64,000 nt of DNA from Capitella teleta (Eukaryota; Annelida; Polychaeta; Capitellidae), in NCBI GenBank assembly GCA_000328365.1, contig KB307802.1, positions 94,684 through 158,683 on the forward strand. The letters run 5' to 3'. The position numbers were made by a program, and so were the translations under genes. Within the stretch, counting starts at the first letter, position 1. Every line of letters begins with the position of its first letter. This document shows positions 34,301 to 44,364 of the stretch, piece by piece. The notes under the pieces are model-generated. The model had not been told where the DNA came from, searched no databases, and saw only the letters and a list, made by a program, of their open reading frames with translations.

Positions 34301-36327
34301 ATCCAGTGACAGTACGTTGATGCGGCTGCTGAGTTCTCTGTTCTCTGCATCCTTCTGCAGCAGATCCCTCTCCTGTTCCTCCAGGATCAGCTCAAACTTG
34401 CGCTCAGCGAAACGTTGTACGGTTGGGGTGTTTTTCTTGAATATGGACACCAAGCGATCTAGCATCAGTTCAGAAGTCAAAGGTTCAACCTCAATGCGAA
34501 ATGTGTCTGTCACTGGGGAAGAGGAAAGAAGAAGTGGAGCCTCTTGCTCCTCAATTGCCCTACCTTCGTGCGTCTTCAAGTACTCCGCCACGTAAGAGTG
34601 ATCAGACTCCAGCAAAGCTTCGCAGAAATTGTCAAACGCCGTTGGTCCTCTGGCCGGCAACAAATCCAGAAGGCGGCCAATCTGTGAAGCCATCGAGCGG
34701 CATTCCTGCAGAAGAAGAAGAAGGAGAAAGAAATTCCTTTGGTGTCCGGTTTCCCTGGTGACCTCCTGACCCTGATCTCATCCCGCATGTCCTCTGATAG
34801 GATCCCCTTCTCAAGGAGGGAACTCCAGAAGGTCTCAGTTGGTCTGAGGTTGTGCAGCAGATACATGCGATTCTTATGCAGCAGTTGCCTGTGGCACTCT
34901 CGCATCTCATAATGCTCAGAGTTCATGCTCTTCTTCTCTTAATCACACTGAGAGTTAGCCAACTATTGTCGAGTGTAGCTGCTCCGTCGTGTGTGCTTTT
35001 CTTGTTGACTGTGCATCATCCATCTAGGCCGCAATATTGGCTTCTGGTTATTAACGTGTCGCTCCGATCGCTCACCTCAGTCTGAACGAGCACTGACTCA
35101 GTGGATTGTACTTGACGGATTTCCCTTATTTGCCCAATGGTGTTTAATTGCACTTTTCTTTTTGAAAATTTCCTCTCTTTTTTTTGTTTTTTTTTGTTTT
35201 GCTCTTCATAATATATACTAGCTAACTAGCCCCTCCAAGATCATAATTATTTGTTCTTCTCTCACAACCTTCTGACATTACAAAGGAAATTGTGCATTTC
35301 TGCTTGGTTACATGCAACAAACGCTTTGCAGCATTCATGAAGTGCAAATATTTGCTTCTCAGCTTAACACCCTTCTTTCTGACTGAAATATTCCGTTGAT
35401 CTTTCCACTTCACTAATTCTTCACAGTGGCATTGAGCAATATTTGAACCTTCTCACATGAAAATGTCTTGTGTTAGCATGCTATACAGATCAACATTCTT
35501 AACTTGATTTGATTCTTCATTTGGCAAGGAACATTCAGAGTGACAATTATATACAATACATTACAATGCCAGGCAAAAAACAAATGCCCCTAAAAGACAG
35601 AAGCCTTTACAAATGGGGCGCCCCATCCACAACGATGACAATAAATTTGGAAAAGAAAAAAATATACATTAAGAAAGAGAGAAAGCAAGGTGAAATATTC
35701 TTTTTTTTCTTCTTTTTTAAGAAAACAATGGTTGAAAGCATTATGCCACCTGCCACTCTCCTAACTTCTCAAGACTTTTTTTTGCCCATTTTCAGGTGTT
35801 TGCCATCGAGTTAGTGTCCTATCTCAGCGTGCAGTATGCTCTTCCAAAATCCCTCGGTATTGCTCGCCTTGCGGTGAACGTGATGTCCACTCTGATCAGG
35901 GGTTAGCTCCATCATCTGTTATTTACGCGTAATAACTCCAATTCTTCTTCAGTGCTGCCAAGTAAAGAGAGGGCTGACTTCTTCACAGCAACCGTGCCTG
36001 CCGTCGCCAGAATTGCTCGCGCCTTCCCCCCGCTCTGCGATGACATCGTCTCACTTCTGCTGCAGATTGGACAAATCTGCCGCTCACATCTCGCCTCATT
36101 CAATAATTCATGCTCATCTCTCGGTAAGAAAACATTTGACTATGCATGCATTCATTCTTATTTTATGTCTTTTAGATGTGGATAACAGCGGTTTCCTTCC
36201 TATGAAAGGAGAAAGTTCCACTGGAATCTCAGATTTGTCTAAATATTCACAACTTCTGCGCGTTGTTTACAAAACTTTTGAGGAAATTTGCCAGTCAACG
36301 ACTCTGTTAAAGCAAATGATGCATTGA
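28303..36327 (+). CDS. INTS2: Integrator complex subunit 2 (INTS2), ~23 exons
   Basis: INTS2 is a core subunit of the nuclear Integrator complex, which cleaves snRNA 3' ends and attenuates transcription by RNA polymerase II. Conceptual splicing gives a protein collinear with vertebrate INTS2. Diagnostic blocks include LPCLVRMSLCHP, VVNSLVGLLSIDFHALELD, ISQLEQG, FVSGLLFGNDEEVRKWF, GEMLLLFAIYFHTNQ, IFTQEIFTEQVV, DPLIVLRCDPRL, ESAAVQILLEACLP, LVHFQGYASELLPVLVAGIP and YALPKSLGIARLAVNVM. Start 28303 has a good context (ACATGG). Exon 1 ends at 28586 with a GC donor (AG|GCACGT). This is the only way to keep the frame into exon 2 at 28709, making it a GC-AG intron. Most introns are about 50 nt. The exception is 32282-35795, which hosts an antisense gene. 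The stop lies 238 bp from that of convergent TBCCD1, so the 3' UTRs probably overlap. Confidence 0.95.
32894..34926 (-). CDS. CARD plus coiled-coil protein nested in an INTS2 intron
   Basis: Exon 1 is 34771-34926 and exon 2 runs 34705-32894; they are joined by a 65-nt intron. Residues 1 to about 95 form a CARD of the caspase-2/CRADD kind, with helix blocks LLHNLRP, FWSSLLEKGILSEDMRDEI, then LLDLLPARGPTAFDNFCEAL. Such domains mediate CARD-CARD assembly in apoptotic or immune signalling. The rest is rich in heptad-like coiled coil (about residues 110-230 and 320-440), with an acidic/Gly linker between. A Ser/Lys-rich tail ends with FDLENWVPPKTRYAERESF. A 51-nt segment 34513-34563 has GT-AG borders and a pyrimidine tract and keeps the frame whether spliced or retained, giving 638 or 655 aa. 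The architecture recalls CARD9/CARD11 proteins, but without visible PDZ or GUK domains. The whole gene lies antisense within INTS2 intron 32282-35795. Confidence 0.85.
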
Positions 36328-36564
36328 ATTTGTAATATAAATATTCTAGCTTGGAACTTCACTGCCTATGCATAAATTCTAAGGTCTGGAGAAAAACTAA
36401 CACAATATCGAAGAAGAGAGATTTATTTTCAGACAAAAAGACATTCAATGTGCAGTATCACAGACGAACTATCACAGTGCAGGTTCACTTAAATAAAACA
36501 TCAAATTGCGTAAGAGATCAAAAGAAGAAAGTTTCAGACATGACGTGGGGGGGACTAAGATGTC

Positions 36565-39500
36565 TCACTTGCGAGATGACCTCGTGGAGCATGAGCTGAC
36601 CGCTAAGCCATCCAACTCTCTCTTGTGACCAGTTTCATTCAGCCATTCCTGCAATGTTTCCTTCTTCAATATGCAGAGCATAAAGAGGCGAGAGGCTCAC
36701 CTGGAAGCGAGACTCCACCACCGCCTGGAACTGCCGCTTCTGCTCCTTGCTTAGACCGGCATCTTTCACCATTTTCTGCCACGTTTCGATCTGACGTTCC
36801 CTCGACACGAGGGCTTTCTGGAATCGAGCTGGAAGGCCCCCAGGAATGCACTGCTCACGGAAGAAGAAATTAATTATTGGAGGATGAAAGAGCTGAGCAC
36901 CAACCTTTGTGGGGCCTTCCATGTCAAAGGGCACACTGAAGACATAGAAATCCTTTGGGTTCATGATTTCCCAGACGGGGAACTCATCCTGGTGATCTGT
37001 GCCTGGACAAGACGGATTACACAAGGACTGATAAGAGTGATAACAATGAATTACCTATGCACAAGGGTTTGTCCCATAGATTAGGCAGAGTGCTCAGTCC
37101 TGCTTTCCTTAAATGCTCCTCCAAGCTACCATAGTAAGAGTGGTATGGCCCAAACACCAGTGACTCATTGCCACTGCACACAATGGGGGTGTTGGGGGTC
37201 ATCAGGTGCATTGTACAGTTCGACGAAGCACTGTTTCGAGGAAAAGCAATGAGGAGGTGAATAGGTTTGTGATGCTTACCTTGCGACAAAAGTGCGACAA
37301 GCTGCAATGATGGTGACGTTTTCACAGTGGCTCAGCTGCACGCACGTCTGAACAGCTCCCAGAAGTATGGTGCTGTTGCGACACTTTTCAATGCTCACCG
37401 ACCTTTGAGCACAAATGTTTATTAGATATCGAGAAAAATCAGAGTTGTTTACCTCAGAGGAGATAAGAGATAAATATAGGAGAAGTGGCAGCGATGGATC
37501 TTGATGGTGGAACCCTCCAGCGTCCCTGAGCTCTGTGAACACAGAATCACTTAAGAACAGAAATCATTGCTTTTTCAATCAGTTCTTACCCTCCCAACCG
37601 TTTGCCTGACGACTTGGGACATGAGGATGAGCTTGTTTCCCTTCGTCTGATCCTTGGGGACAAGTAGAGCATTGGTGGCTATTCTTCCCCGTTTTATATC
37701 AGCTCTGGCTTCCTTGTCTTCTCCTGTTGATATGATATCAGTAGGAGGAGTTCGCAGAGAGTCGAGGGTACATACCTGCCAGGGGCCAAGACAAACGACG
37801 ACCTTGTGCAATGCAAGAGGACACGCCAAAAGGGTTCTGGCCAATGTGCGAACGCAGCCACGTTTGCAGACTGCGATACGAGAAACTGCGCGAAATCTGA
37901 GGTTGAAATACAAATAGATGAAAGGCTGATTCATGGGAAATGCCATGGTTAGAACAAGCGTCAGAAATGGCAGTTATTTAAATAACGTAATAAAAAGTCC
38001 ATCGACAGAGCAAATAAACAAGCAAATGGCCATGCAACACTTTTCACACCAATTGAGAGAAAGGGTAAGGTAAGCTGTTACGGTAGAACAGACGAGCCGA
38101 CACAAAGATGATACACTCGCATCCTAAACATGCCAATTGTTTTACTGAAGTAAAGTCAAATGGAGGAATGAGTCAATGAGTTATAATTCTGAGTGAGCCC
38201 CGTTCTACCGTAAGAAATAATAATAAAAAACAACAACCGCAAAACACTAGGACCCGATTCGTTATTGAAAGTTAACTCTTTTTCTTCAGAATCACGCCTG
38301 ATCTCATGCGTTTGTGTTCTAGCTAAGTCGTCCTAGAAGAATTTCATTCCAGAATCGGGCACAGAGAGGAAGAGGCTGAAGCAGAAGAAGAAGAAGGGAA
38401 TCTCACCACCAATTTGACCCCCTTGGAATTGCGCGAGGTCTCCACATTGACCTAATTGTTACCAAGAAAAAGGCTTTAAAAAGAGAGGCATTCACAAAAG
38501 CACAGGAAAAGGCGTCAACAAAAAGTGAATAAAATTAACAATGAAAACAGTGAGAAGGAAAGTGAAGAATCTTATCTACTCAACACACAACATGAAAATA
38601 CCTTGGAGTATCCGCTAGTTGGATGCATCTGTTGCATCAGAGCGATTTGGTGCAGCGGCTTCACTGCTCTGCATATAAATTAAATATACATCAATAGAGA
38701 TAAACGCTTCATACCAGACCTTGATCCTTCAAGAGAGCCGGAAATGAGGAAATCGAGCGCTTCAACCGCCTCAATTGACAAGGAGAGGTCGTTGGTGTTG
38801 GAGCCAGCGCTGTAGGAATCTGAAGAAAAATGAAATTAATTAAGGCCTCCTGCGAAGTGAGGGCTCTGACCTGGCTCAACCATCAGTTCCATGATTTCAT
38901 TCAAATTGTTCAAAACAAACGTCATGTGATGGTGCTCATCCAACGACTGTAAAACACAGGACGATTATTCCGCAGCTCCATTATGACCTCAGAGTGAACT
39001 CTGACCTTATTAGTTCCACCCGTGGGTGTCGTGCGACCTTCGATGTCAGGAGATCTTGAGCGAGTTGGCCACCTGGTGGAAAATAAAAATAGATTGAACA
39101 GGGAATATTAGATCGTGGAGAACAAACTCATCGCTGCCAGAAACCAGAGATGCCCGCAGGGAAATCTTCTGCATGTGTTGAATGTGCAGGAAGAGAACGA
39201 ATTGCAGAGTTGGAACGCTCAGCTGACACTTGAGCAAATCTGGCATAAAAAATTACGTCATGTAAACAACTAAACATACATTACTCAGAGAGAGAAACGG
39301 GAGGAAAAATTAGATTATAAATGAGACCGATGCACTTTTCCTAGGACTGTGAGTGACAAAAGTACAAACCAATTTCATGCTGAGAGCTGCTACGAGCAAA
39401 TTTCTTATCCAGCTCAAGTCTTGCTTCATTCGAAGTGGAACCCAGAAGATCAAAAGTGGTGAAATACCTTTTCATGAGAGCCAAGAATCAAAATTGAGAA

Positions 39501-39849
39501 ACCAAACATCAATTAAAACTTACATCCAAGCTATATCTTCAGGTAACTGAAGTTTATTGCAAGCAATATGCTTCCAAACTGAGTAACTGAAAGGAAAAAA
39601 CATCAATTTGATTTAATGTCAATCAAGAGTGCTCACCTTAAATTTGGATAGCCCAACTTGCCTTTGTTTTTTGCATAAGAAACAATCTTTTTGATGTTCT
39701 AAAAATATCTGAAATTTATTTTCCGTGACCTGGGAATCTGCGTGGCTTACGTGAGTGGTGAGGCGGGCATGGGGAGGAACTGGCAATGAACCAACAGTGA
39801 ATGGCTCTGCTTTCACCCAGAGGGCCACTTGGGGCATAAGGCTGGCCAT
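36565..39849 (-). CDS. TBCCD1: TBCC domain-containing protein 1 (TBCCD1)
   Basis: TBCCD1 is related to tubulin cofactor C and RP2; in other animals it works in centrosome positioning and Golgi organisation. Spliced blocks match vertebrate TBCCD1 along its length: VALWVKAEPFTVGSLPVPP at the N-terminus, then NIKKIVSYAKNKGKLGYPNL, SVWKHIACNKLQLPEDIAW, LSVPTLQFVLFLHIQHM. The C-CAP/TBCC beta-helix part has SVSIEKCRNSTILLGAVQT, CENVTIIAACRTFVA, FGPYHSYYGSLEEHL and FYVFSVPFDMEG, and the end has FQEWLNETGHKRELDG. Introns are short; the first is 51 nt (CAC|GTAAGC to TTTTTAG|AAC). One larger intron near 38 kb holds a MITE. The last 13 residues come from sequence resembling a tRNA A-box on the minus strand, so the tail may be exonised repeat. 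Convergent with INTS2. Confidence 0.93.
38081..38210. mobile_element. Tc1/mariner-type MITE, 130 bp, in a TBCCD1 intron
   Basis: The ends are inverted: CGGTAGAACAGACGAGCC on the left and CGGTAGAACGGGGCTCAC on the minus strand of the right. Perfect inversion covers the first 9-10 bases. TA dinucleotides flank both ends (38079-38080 and 38211-38212), the expected target duplication. There is no coding capacity. Confidence 0.75.
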
Positions 39850-40084
39850 CGCAGCTGTGTTCTGAAATGAGATACACCTTCAATTTCTACTTCCATTACA
39901 ATACCATGCTTAGGCCTATCATTTCAGCTATGGCTGCCTGGATATTCTAGTCAACTCAGTCAGCAACAATGTGTGACACAGTCAGTCATTCACGGACTTG
40001 TTTAGTATGTGTAGTACATTGCCACATACCGCAAATCAATCACTTAATGGCTATCTACTCATAGATATGGAGATTAGCTTGTAT

Positions 40085-40229
40085 ATGAAGCAGATCAGAC
40101 ATCATTGTGAAAAGTGGTCCTTACATTGCCAAGTTGCCATGGCAAGCACCCCAGTCATTTGTTCACAAGATTATTGCAGATTCCGGTTTCGACGAACCCA
40201 AAAGGCTCAAATATTGCACAAATTAATAA
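40085..40229 (+). repeat. Dispersed segment, copy 2 (pair with 453-600)
   Basis: This is the plus-strand partner of the segment near the left edge. It shares GTTGCCATGGCAA and GCAGATTCCGGTTTCG and ends in the same frame (IADSGFDEPKRLKYCTN, stop). It stops three bases before the TIR of the adjacent element. Copy 1 lacks that TIR, so the transposon probably landed at or near the segment end. Confidence 0.6.
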
Positions 40230-40233
40230 TGTA

Positions 40234-41192
40234 CCGTATTGTCCCGGTTAAAACCACACATGCTATTAGAACCCCACCCCACCTTTTTCAAACCAGGTAT
40301 TGATTATTTCGCTTACACCCCCACTAGCTGCAAGATATCTTTGGCAGCAATCACAGAACTCTCTCCATCCAACTGTTGAAGCACAGAGGCAGTGGCAGTT
40401 TGTCAAGCAGTTATAATATGTTGCCTAAATTGAGGGGAAGTTTCAAAGATCATGCACATGTCACACACAGACAGCTTGTCAATTTCATGATTTCATGAAG
40501 AGGCGAATTCCTTATCAGCCCAGGAATTTTTTCCCACACAACTGCATGAGCTGAAAAGCTCATGAGATGCAATTAATGTACAAGTATATTAAAGTAATGC
40601 AATAAGAACATTGTACACCATCAAAAACCATGATTTGGAAATGCAAAAACTTATTTCGCATTCAGGGCTCAGCACTGCCTTAGTTTGGCGTGCTATGTAG
40701 GTCATTTGTTATATTAATAGGGCTTCAGTAATTATAGCAAAAGTGTGTATCAATGCTGTTAACCACGTATACTGTAAATAAAATTCCAAGCATTGAACCA
40801 TCCATATTACGATACTAGTGTCTTTCTCTGAATTGTCACCTGACACCTGGTTGGACAAAGATGGTGTTGTCATCGCCGAAGTGGCTGCTCCTTTCAAAAT
40901 TGATGCACCGCTTGTGATCATAGCTTACGTGTATCCTTTGGGGGGTCCTATAACCAGGGAAATCATGTGCAGCGTGTCAGAGAACTCTATTCTGGAATTG
41001 CATGGTCGATATACACAACTAATTAATTCAACTAATTAATTTATTTTAAGCTCTACACAATTATGGGCCAAGCGCTGACGTGCTTCCCGCATGTTTACAA
41101 GGCAATGGTTGTGGAGTGCAGTTGTATTCGGACTTCGGAGTCAGGCTGACATGCCTCTGCGCTTAACTGCGGTTGTAAAGTGGACAATACGG
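40234..41192. mobile_element. Non-autonomous TA-flanked TIR element, 959 bp
   Basis: The terminal repeats begin CCGTATTGTCC at both ends, perfect for 11 bases, with weaker similarity further in (AAAACCACA versus ACAACCGCA). TA dinucleotides at 40232-40233 and 41193-41194 are the target duplication. No transposase frame is present. A copy of the SINE family also found at 22136 lies inside (40840-40955), so the SINE insertion is either younger than the element or was captured with it. Confidence 0.75.
40840..40955 (+). repeat. SINE body, second copy, inside a TIR element
   Basis: Shares with 22258-22385, in order, ACCTGGTTGGA, AAGATGGT, ATTGATGC, TTGTGATCATAGCT, ACGTGT and TTGGGGGGTCCTAT. The tRNA-like head is not evident in this copy, so it is 5' truncated or diverged. 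Confidence 0.75.
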
Positions 41193-41504
41193 TATTAGCA
41201 AATTCGAGCTTGACCTTGTAAAAAAGCTTGGTACTTGACTGGGTCTCAAGTCTCAATCAGTCACTGTCACAGAACTGACACTCTCACCGACTGACATATT
41301 GTACACATACTTAGTATGATGATACTTATATTGGCAAATATAATATTTGGCGCTTTCTATACCGGTGAGTTTAAGGTTATATTGGCAATTTTTAATTTTG
41401 ACGAATCTTAAAGTTGAAACAATAATACTGCTATAGAAAGTTATTTTAAGGCAACAATTTTTTCTATCCGAAAAATTAAATCCACCGCCAATATCATAAA
41501 AATA

Positions 41505-41538
41505 CAGAGCGCGCTACCACTGCGCCATCGCTGCCACG
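41505..41538 (-). repeat. tRNA 5'-half-like sequence
   Basis: The minus strand reads GCGATGGCGCAGTGGTAGCG followed by CGCTC, a close match to a tRNA D-arm and A-box. No anticodon or T-arm follows, so this is a SINE head or tRNA fragment. Confidence 0.5.
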
Positions 41539-42139
41539 AAAAAGCAACAGCCTGCGTAGCTAGAAGAACTCCTAGTCTACAGCAGTGTCAGTCACTCAGT
41601 GTCACTTGCGTGATTCACTTCAGTTCAGTGTCTCAAGACTCTTCCACGTCTCTTGCCTTTAAATTGAATGCCTACACTACAGTAACTGACTACAGCCTTT
41701 GAGCCTAGGCTACAGGCTACAGTCACACAGTGACAGTGACAGTCTTCTCAGTCTCACTCTGACTGAGTGACTCTTAACTCCATATAGCCATATTTTGTGG
41801 GGATGAATATTGCAAGAGGAGCATAGCAATATAGCAAATTTACATACGAAATGAGTTGAATTAGAGCTCAAGAAAATTCGCAGTCAACATCAGCATTTTC
41901 ATCGAAAACAAACTGATTTCAATGCATTCCACCGAACTCTCGTCTCAGAAAATCGTTCACGCGAGATGAGCACTGACGAATCAGAGCGCATTTAACAAAT
42001 GGGGGGAGTGTTTTTAGGCTTTGCCTGATTGGTCCACGTCTCTTTGTATCTATCTGCATCCAAAATCGTCTGCAAATTTAAGCCGACTGAAACGGTGTGT
42101 CGCCTGAATTAAAAAAACTAACATTGATCATTTATTGCC

Positions 42140-43298
42140 ATGGCTTCTTGGCATTATAGCGTGTTCTTGCTAGTTGCATCAGCAATGCAATTAATCTTAG
42201 CTGAGGTGAATCAGGGATCCGTGCCCCTTAATGCTGGCACTTTTGACAAGGTATTTGATTTTGAATCGCATCTCTTCACTCTTGTACAAGAATTATATGT
42301 CAGCCTTATAAAATAATTTTAAAATAGTTTAAAACATTGTTATAATTTTATTATTAGCTTTTATAATGCATGTACAAGTACTGCCATGTTAGAAGGTAAA
42401 CTAACCTAATAATTTACTGCTTGGTACACTGGATGATTACTTTTTCAATTTGATCTTCATGTTATCATTAATCTCATATACCCTTATAATGGAATATTAC
42501 AATAATTTTTTAATATGGCTTATTCCTAGATCACAAGCAAATTCAAGGCAACCTTAGTGAAATTTGATGAAATGTATCCCTACGGAGAGAAACACGATGA
42601 ATTCAAGAAAGTCGCGAAAGACTCCACGTCTCAACCGGAGCTCCTAGTGGCAGAAATCAACGTTGCAGGTATTTTCAGGCGTTCTTCACATTTGCTGATG
42701 TTTCATTCCCAATTATTGTGAAATTTCAGATTACGGAGATAAGGACAATGCTGATCTTGGCAAGAGATTCGGCCTCACTAAGGATGACTTCCCCGCCTAC
42801 AAGCTCTTCATCCAGGGAAAAGATGAACCTATCGATTTCACTGGTGACGCCACCAAAGTAGAAGAAATCAAGAAGTTTATTATTCAACATTCAGGTTAGT
42901 TTATACTCAATGATGGTGATGACACGATCGATGTTATTCAATTGTTTCTCAATCCAGGTCTCTGGCTTGGCCTACCTGCTTGTATCGAAGAATTTGATTC
43001 TTATGTTCGTGAATTTGTGAAAGCAAGCGATGAGGACAGAGAAAAGATTGTACGCAAAGCTGAAGCAGCTGCAGCTGCTGCCAGCAGTGAAGATTTGAAG
43101 GAAAGATCAAACATTTATGTAAAGACCTTCCAGAAGATTCTCGAGAAGGGGGAAGAGTTTGTTTCGTCAGAATTGGACAGAGTGGAGCGGCTGAGTGAGG
43201 GTAAAGTGAGCGAGAAGAAGAAAAGTTTACTGAAAACACGAGCAAGCATTTTGACATCGTTTCAATTATGGATGAAACCTGTTCATGAGGAATTGTAG
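42140..43298 (+). CDS. ERP29: Endoplasmic reticulum protein 29 (ERp29/Windbeutel)
   Basis: ERp29 is a lumenal ER chaperone of the PDI family that lacks redox-active cysteines and helps secretory protein folding and export. Four exons, 42140-42250, 42530-42668, 42730-42894 and 42958-43298, sum to 756 nt (251 aa; human about 261). A signal peptide covers about residues 1-21 (SVFLLVASAMQLILA). The thioredoxin-like domain has LVKFDEMYPYGEKHDEFK, LLVAEINVADYGDKDNADL and FPAYKLFIQG, with no CxxC motif, as expected. The helical C-terminal D domain follows, with GLWLGLPACIEEFDSYV, an Ala-rich stretch and YVKTFQKILEKGEEFVSSEL. It ends in HEEL, a KDEL-type retrieval signal. Intact. Convergent with NSMCE4, about 1.07 kb between the stops. 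Confidence 0.95.
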
Positions 43299-44364
43299 CA
43301 CTTTTCGTTTGAATAATTCACTTGTTTGAATAAGTACGCAGGCGATATCACTTCATGATATCAATTTTTACATAAATCAATTTTTACATGGGTTCATTGT
43401 TTTCGTATTTGGGGTTGCATCACATTGGGTGAATGAAAGGATTGGAATTGATCAATTTATGAATTATGGAATATGAATGTTGTCATTAAATCAAAATGCA
43501 TTTNNNNNNNNNNNNNNNNNNNNNNNNNNNNNNNNNNNNNNNNNNNNNNNNNNATTAGTTTGTTTTTATTTACAGTATTATTTTTACTTTTCTACTGAAC
43601 GTTAATTAACGTCAGATATCAGTCCTCAGAAAACAAATTTGAGTGCTCAACTGCTTTGAAACTTATGTATCGTACACACAAATTGAACCACATATTTCCT
43701 CAAATTATATTTTCTTATTGATAAATCAAGTCATTTTTTATTTTAAAAAATTTACTTTCACAAAGCTGCAAAATTAGTTAACAATTTATCAGAATACAAA
43801 ATTAATGATACCTTTGAGAAGCATAAACCACTCCAATATCTTAGAGCAAGATGAATGTTCTTGCAACTTGCATTGAGAAGTTTCTGAGATGTGAAGAGAA
43901 ACACTTTCAATCTACGTTGAAACGGAGCCACTAAAGTGTAACAATAATTCTTGTATGCCAAAAAAGCATATATTCTGAACATTACTGTGTTGTAATGGAA
44001 ATGCGTGTATATTTAAATTATGCCACATTGCAATGTGAATGGAAGATTCAAAAGGAATCCGTTTTCTAAACGCTAGGTAATGACATTGATATCTAATCAT
44101 TGCAAAGTGTGTTATGACTGATAATTACGTGTACAAGATTAGTTACAAATCCCAAACCTCACTCTTGGAATTCCAAATGTACAAATTTGCATCACTAAAA
44201 GTTCAAGGGAAATTCAAATACTTGATGTACCTTATGTATACATTTAATTGAATATGAAACGAACAAAAACCAACAGTAGAAACTACAATACAGGTAATAA
44301 TAAAATACATTGAAGAAAATAAATACAAATATCATGAGTGGCCCCAGTGAGACCATCATCAGAA
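43299..44364. other. Intergenic between two convergent genes, with gap
   Basis: No gene is seen. The stretch is AT-rich and holds the probable 3' UTRs of ERp29 and NSMCE4 together with a run of 50 N at 43504-43553. The true length of the gap is unknown. Confidence 0.6.
43504..43553. other. Assembly gap (50 N)
   Basis: Fifty consecutive N, a conventional placeholder length. Sequence is missing in the interval downstream of the ERp29 stop. Confidence 0.99.

Larger units (their letters stand above)
39850..42139. other. Divergent intergenic region, TBCCD1 and ERp29
   Basis: This region holds the presumed head-to-head promoters of TBCCD1 (-) and ERp29 (+). It contains the dispersed segment at 40085-40229, a TIR element at 40234-41192 with a SINE inside, and a tRNA-like half at 41505-41538. 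From about 41250 to 41780 it is dense in degenerate CAGTGAC/GTCACTG words, a cryptic simple repeat. I see no extra gene. Confidence 0.5.

Noticed and set aside
33773-34595. Plus-strand 161- and 257-codon frames
   Set aside because: Antisense shadows of the CARD-coiled-coil gene; composition follows from its codons.
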